Of a stretch of 55,058 bases of DNA, positions 51,209 through 55,058 are shown in pieces. Every line of letters starts with the position of its first letter. Position 1 is the first letter of the stretch. This stretch comes from an uncultured Oscillospiraceae bacterium (GTDB lineage: Bacteria; Bacillota; Clostridia; Oscillospirales; Oscillospiraceae). The stretch lies in the NCBI GenBank assembly GCA_944385475.1, contig CALWXJ010000057.1, positions 1 to 55,058 on the forward strand. Reading direction: 5' to 3'. Below the pieces are notes generated by a model. That model saw nothing but the letters and a program-made list of their open reading frames with translations. It had not been told where the DNA came from and ran no database searches. Position numbers and translations under genes: made by a program.

Positions 51209-54200
51209 GCGAAGTGAAGCTTACCGTGCAGCAGCAAGCTGCAGTGGAAAACCGGGGAGGGAGTCTGCTGGTCTCTGCCGCCGCCGGATCAGGAAAGACA
51301 AAGGTCCTGGTGGAGCGCCTTTTCGCCTATGTGATAGAGGATCGGCGCAACCTTGACGACTTCCTCATCATCACCTATACCAAGGCAGCGGCGGCGGAAC
51401 TGCGGGGAAAGATCGCCGCAGAGCTCTCCGTCCGGGTGGCGGACAATCCCTCTGATCTGCATCTTCGCCGGCAGCTTTTGCGGGTATATCAGGCGGATAT
51501 CAAGACCGTGGATGCCTTCTGTACGGCGCTGCTGCGGCAAAATACCCACCTTTTGCCCCGGGAGGAGGACCGTCACGCCCTGACGCCGGATTTCCGCGTT
51601 TTGGATGAGAAAGAGGCGCAGATCCTGCGCCAGCAGGTTTTAGAGCGGGTGCTGGAGCGCTTTTATGAGGAGCTGGACCCCGCCCGGGAACAGCTGGCAG
51701 ACACCTTGGGGGCGGGGCGGGATGACCGCAAGCTGGCGCAGCTGGTTTTGGAGGTATATGGCAAGCTGCAAAGCCATGCCGATCCAGAGGCATGGCTGGA
51801 ACGCAGCCGCAGGACCTGGGAGGCCTGGCCCGCCTCCTTTGACGAAACCCCTTACGCCGCCCAGTTGCTCTCCGGCCTTGCACAAAAGGCCCTGCACTGG
51901 GGGCGGACCCTGGAGCACTGGGCCGCCCAGACAGAGATGGACCCAGCCCTTATGGCCGGCTATGGAGTGAAATTTTTGTCTGCAGCCCGGGGATTTTTGG
52001 ACCTGGCTGCCTGCGGTACGTGGGAGGAGGCAAGGGTTGGGATCGGGAGGATCTCCTTCGACCGCCTGACAACGCCCCGGGGGCGGAAGGATGAGCCGCA
52101 GGTGGCGGCCATGCGGCAGGTGTGGGATGCCTGTAAGGATGAGAAAAAGAAAATGGAGACGCTGCTGTGCGTCAGTGGGGAGGAGGCACTGGAGGATCTG
52201 CGCGCCGTGTCCCCGGGGATGGAGGCGCTGATCGCCCTGACCCAGGACTTTGCTCAGGCCTATCGGGCGGAGAAGCTGCGCCTCAATGCCGCCGATTTTT
52301 CCGACCAGGAGCATTTGGCCCTGCAGATCTTACAGCAGCAGGACGGTACGCCTACAGACCTTGCCCGGCAGATCGCCCAGCGCTATACCGAGATCCTGGT
52401 GGATGAATACCAGGATACCAACGAGGTGCAAAACGCCATTTTCAAGGCCATCTCCCGGGATGGGGAAAATCTTTTCACAGTGGGAGACGTCAAGCAGAGC
52501 ATCTACCGCTTCCGCCTGGCAGACCCCTCCATTTTTCTGGAGAAATACAGCCGCTTCGCGCCTTACGAGAAAGCCCAGCCGGGTCAGGAGCGGAAGATCC
52601 TGCTCTCCCGGAATTTCCGCTCCCGGCAGGAGATCCTTGAGGCGGTGAACTTTGTCTTTTCCAACATTCTCTCCCGGCAGATGGGGGAGATGGAGTATGG
52701 GGAGGACGAGGCCCTTTACTTCGGCGCGGCGTACTATCCCCCCCGGGAGGACTGTGATGTGGAGTTCCACCTCCTTGCTGCCCGGGAGACGGGAGAAGAG
52801 GGGGAGGAAGCCTCTGTCAAGCGGGTGGAGGCGGAGGCCGTCTTTGTGGCCCAGAGGATCCGAGATCTCCTGGACCAGGAGTATCCCGTCACCGGTGAGG
52901 ATGGAGCTTTGCGCCCGTGCCGGCCGGAGGATATCGTGATCCTCATGCGCTCTCCCGGAAGCCGGATATCGACATTTGCCGCGGCGCTGTGGCAAAAGGG
53001 GATTCCCTGTTCCTTTGAGCAGAGCGAGGATTTTTTCCAGACTATGGAGGTCTCCGTCGCCATTTCCCTTTTGAAGATCATCGACAACCCCCGGCAGGAT
53101 GTGGCGCTGATCAGTGTCCTGCGCTCACCGGTATTTGGATTTAGCCCGGACCGGCTGGCGCAGATCCGCGCCGCTGCGCCAAAGGGGGATTTTTACGAGG
53201 CCGTGGTAGCGGAAGGGGGGGAGGACTGCCAATTATTTTTGGAAATGTTGGGATCTTTGCGCCAGGCCGCCAGAGACATGAGCGTTCACCGGCTCATATG
53301 GCATGTTTACAACCAGTTGAATCTCCTGGGAATTTTTGGGGCCATGGACCAGGGGGTGGAGCGACGGGAAAACCTCATTACCTTTGGACGATATGCTGAA
53401 AATTTTGAGCGGGGTGGACATCGGGGTCTCTTTGCCTTTGTCACACAGCTGCAGAGGATGATAGATGCCGGGGAGACCCCGGAGATCCAGAGCGCGGCAG
53501 CGGCGAACGGCGTGCAGATCATGAGTATCCATAAATCCAAGGGATTGGAGTTTCCCATCGTATTTTTGGCAGATTTGGACAGGGGATTTTCCCGCCAGGA
53601 TTTTGAAAGTCCTGTTCTGGTTCATCCCCAGATGGGTCTTGGCCCTCAGCGGGTGGATCTGGAGAGAAAGATCAAATATCCCACCCTGGCCCGCCGAGCG
53701 ATCGAGGAAAAGCTGCGCCGGGAGAATCTGGCGGAAGAGCAGCGGATCTTGTATGTGGCTATGACCCGGCCCAAGGAAAAGCTGATTTTGGTGGACGCCA
53801 TGTACCGGCCGGAGAGCCGCTTGCAAAAAATAGCCGCCCAAGCTGCCTGCCCCGTACCGCCGGAGGCGGTGGCCGCCGGGAAAAACTTCGGCGAGTGGCT
53901 GCTGCTGACACTTTTATGCCGTCCAGAGGCCCGGTGCCTGCGCCAGGCCGCCGGGGCCGGGGAGGAAATGCTGATCCCCATCCATGGAGAGCGGCCCTGG
54001 AGCGTCTTCTTCCACCCCTATGCCAAGGGCCTTGCGCGGCAAAGAGCGCCCGGGGCAGAGCTCCGCCCGGTTCCAGAGGAGGGGACAGGGCCGGCGGAAG
54101 CCGGGTTCTCCCCGGAGCTGCTGGAATATCGCTATCCCTACCAACGGGAGACCCTTTTGCCCGCCAAGGTCACTGCCACACAGCTCAAGGGGAGGCTGAT

Positions 54201-54789
54201 TGATGAAGAGATCGCCGAGGGGACTGCCCGCACTCCCTATCTGCGGCCCCTTTCTCAGCCCAAATTCCGCCGCAGCGGACAGGGACTGACCCCGGCAGAG
54301 CGGGGGACGGCTGCCCATCTGGTGCTGCAGTATCTGGATTTTTCTGATAGGGACGCAGCGGGACAGATCCAAAACATGCTTGCCCAAAACAAACTGACGG
54401 ATCTCCAGGCCCAGGCGGTGGATGTGTCAGCTCTGGAACGGTTTTTGTCCAGCCCTCTGGCTGAGGAGATCCGGGGTGCGGAACACGTGCTGCGGGAGTA
54501 TCGCTTCACTCTGCTGGTGGATGCCAGAAGCTGTGATGCGGAGGCGCCGGAGGGGGAGCAGATCTTGCTTCAGGGTGTGGCGGACTGCTGCTTTGAGACC
54601 TGCCAGGGGCTCAATATCGTGGATTTCAAAACAGACCACGTTTTTACCCAGGAGGAGGTCCTCCGCCGGGCAGAGCACTATCGACCGCAGATTGAAGCGT
54701 ACAGCATGGCCCTGGAGCGGGTTTTGGAAAAGCCGGTGCATCGGAAGATCCTGTATTTCCTTGCTCCGGGCAGGACCGTGGAGCTGTGA
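51205..54789 (+). CDS. addA: Helicase-exonuclease AddAB, subunit AddA
   Basis: A 1194-residue UvrD-like helicase plus nuclease. Walker A AAGSGKT is at 26-32, Walker B VDEYQDTN at about 399, further helicase motifs include SRNFRS and VAMTRPK, and the C-terminal nuclease motif VDFKTD is near 1138-1143. The GTG start is preceded by a near-perfect AAGGAGGTGA and overlaps addB. Gene order addB-addA is standard in Bacillota. The 160 bases after it hold the rpmE promoter region. Confidence 0.97.
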   Translation: MSEVKLTVQQQAAVENRGGSLLVSAAAGSGKTKVLVERLFAYVIEDRRNLDDFLIITYTKAAAAELRGKIAAELSVRVADNPSDLHLRRQLLRVYQADIKTVDAFCTALLRQNTHLLPREEDRHALTPDFRVLDEKEAQILRQQVLERVLERFYEELDPAREQLADTLGAGRDDRKLAQLVLEVYGKLQSHADPEAWLERSRRTWEAWPASFDETPYAAQLLSGLAQKALHWGRTLEHWAAQTEMDPALMAGYGVKFLSAARGFLDLAACGTWEEARVGIGRISFDRLTTPRGRKDEPQVAAMRQVWDACKDEKKKMETLLCVSGEEALEDLRAVSPGMEALIALTQDFAQAYRAEKLRLNAADFSDQEHLALQILQQQDGTPTDLARQIAQRYTEILVDEYQDTNEVQNAIFKAISRDGENLFTVGDVKQSIYRFRLADPSIFLEKYSRFAPYEKAQPGQERKILLSRNFRSRQEILEAVNFVFSNILSRQMGEMEYGEDEALYFGAAYYPPREDCDVEFHLLAARETGEEGEEASVKRVEAEAVFVAQRIRDLLDQEYPVTGEDGALRPCRPEDIVILMRSPGSRISTFAAALWQKGIPCSFEQSEDFFQTMEVSVAISLLKIIDNPRQDVALISVLRSPVFGFSPDRLAQIRAAAPKGDFYEAVVAEGGEDCQLFLEMLGSLRQAARDMSVHRLIWHVYNQLNLLGIFGAMDQGVERRENLITFGRYAENFERGGHRGLFAFVTQLQRMIDAGETPEIQSAAAANGVQIMSIHKSKGLEFPIVFLADLDRGFSRQDFESPVLVHPQMGLGPQRVDLERKIKYPTLARRAIEEKLRRENLAEEQRILYVAMTRPKEKLILVDAMYRPESRLQKIAAQAACPVPPEAVAAGKNFGEWLLLTLLCRPEARCLRQAAGAGEEMLIPIHGERPWSVFFHPYAKGLARQRAPGAELRPVPEEGTGPAEAGFSPELLEYRYPYQRETLLPAKVTATQLKGRLIDEEIAEGTARTPYLRPLSQPKFRRSGQGLTPAERGTAAHLVLQYLDFSDRDAAGQIQNMLAQNKLTDLQAQAVDVSALERFLSSPLAEEIRGAEHVLREYRFTLLVDARSCDAEAPEGEQILLQGVADCCFETCQGLNIVDFKTDHVFTQEEVLRRAEHYRPQIEAYSMALERVLEKPVHRKILYFLAPGRTVEL

Positions 54790-54820
54790 GATAGATCCCG
54801 GGGAAAAGGCCCGTGGAACT

Positions 54821-54863
54821 GGGGAAAATGCAAAATAAGCGCAAAAAATACTTGCATTTCCCC
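54821..54863. repeat. Inverted repeat overlapping the rpmE promoter
   Basis: GGGGAAAATGCAA (54821-54833) and TTGCATTTCCCC (54852-54863), one base bulged, separated by 18 bases; the right arm contains the -35 box. Could be an operator or end the addA transcript. No T-run follows. Confidence 0.5.
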
Positions 54864-54880
54864 ATATCCTGTGCTAAAAT
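54852..54880 (+). promoter_or_regulatory. Promoter of rpmE
   Basis: TTGCAT, 17-bp spacer, TAAAAT. Confidence 0.75.
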
Positions 54881-54948
54881 AATGATCGCCTTTGTTGGGT
54901 GAAAGCTCATACAGGGGTAGTCTGGATCAGAAAGAGGTGAACGAGAGC

Positions 54949-55058
54949 ATGAAGGAAGGAATCCATCCCAATTATCAGCAGACTACGATTACTTGCGCCT
55001 GCGGTAATGTGATTGAGACAGGTTCTACCAAGAAGGATATCAAGGTGGAAGTCTGCTC
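54949..55058 (+). CDS. rpmE: 50S ribosomal protein L31, 5' part
   Basis: The first 36 codons of bacterial L31, cut by the window end. [10 protein letters not shown] and TITCACGN are diagnostic; the cysteines at 16, 18 and 36 show the zinc-binding C+ form. An AGAGGTGA site precedes the ATG. There is no Zur-like box at the promoter. Confidence 0.95.
   Translation, partial: MKEGIHPNYQQTTITCACGNVIETGSTKKDIKVEVC

Noticed and set aside
1-55058. CRISPR arrays, tRNA or rRNA genes, insertion sequences, prophage
   Set aside because: No regular direct repeats, cloverleaf sequences, transposase or phage structural genes seen on either strand.

Overview
The window is a stretch of bacterial chromosome made almost entirely of core genes, about 60% GC by eye, with most genes on the + strand. 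The gene set points to a Gram-positive, spore-forming anaerobe of the Clostridia: spoIIR, AddAB instead of RecBCD, a ClpE-type Clp ATPase, an ECF transporter module, CsoR, a DUF5711 protein, an SLH-domain protein and a 2-hydroxyacyl-CoA dehydratase-activator-like pair. The high GC and several conserved hypotheticals suggest the Oscillospirales (Flavonifractor/Oscillibacter-like). That lineage is an inference; there is no rRNA here to test it. I see no prophage, insertion sequence, CRISPR array, tRNA or rRNA.

Layout. 1-1.8 kb: end of a copper-export cluster (copA 3' end, csoR, copZ). 2-4 kb: secreted G5/3D cell-wall protein behind a strong promoter and a perfect WalR-type box, then a convergent HAD hydrolase. 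4.1-6.3 kb: amino-acid:sodium symporter and a hemolysin-III-like membrane protein. 6.4-8.2 kb (minus strand): tsaE-tsaB-upp. 8.4-16.6 kb: cell-envelope genes (SEDS protein, SLH protein, ddl, murF), an ABC-F ATPase, a YdcF-like protein and a flavodoxin-like protein. 16.6-20.9 kb: prfA, a fused Sua5/TsaC-CoaE enzyme and an M18 aminopeptidase. 21-26 kb: aspartate-family amino-acid genes pheB-hom-lysC, then a free ACT protein with a UPF0210 protein. 26-31 kb: queH (minus) and a two-gene BadF/BcrA-type activator with DUF2229-like parts. 31.4-38.5 kb: methyltransferase, ecfA1-ecfA2-ecfT, metallophosphoesterase, truA, DUF5711, CvpA. 38.5-43.3 kb: ClpE-like ATPase, a four-cysteine mini-protein, a YczE-like membrane protein and a tandem P-loop protein with damaged Walker motifs. 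43.3-47.7 kb: AEC transporter, ispE, spoIIR, a lipoprotein, a VOC protein and a minus-strand DUF1643 gene. 47.9-55 kb: addB-addA and the start of rpmE.

How the genes work together. The t6A tRNA pathway is represented by TsaB, TsaE and the TsaC-type half of the fusion (TsaD is not in the window). TruA and QueH add pseudouridine and queuosine modification. Ddl and MurF make and attach D-Ala-D-Ala, and a SEDS protein polymerises glycan. Hom, LysC and PheB handle aspartate-family and aromatic amino acids. AddAB processes DNA ends.

Most gene blocks are bounded by clear hairpin terminators, several shared by convergent genes, and many start at readable TTGACA/TATAAT-like promoters. The observations most worth a second look are the TsaC-CoaE fusion, the WalR-like box before the 3D protein, the P-loop protein with both Walker A sites altered, the split activator and the palindrome at the hemolysin-III promoter. 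I did not find a clearly new multi-gene system.
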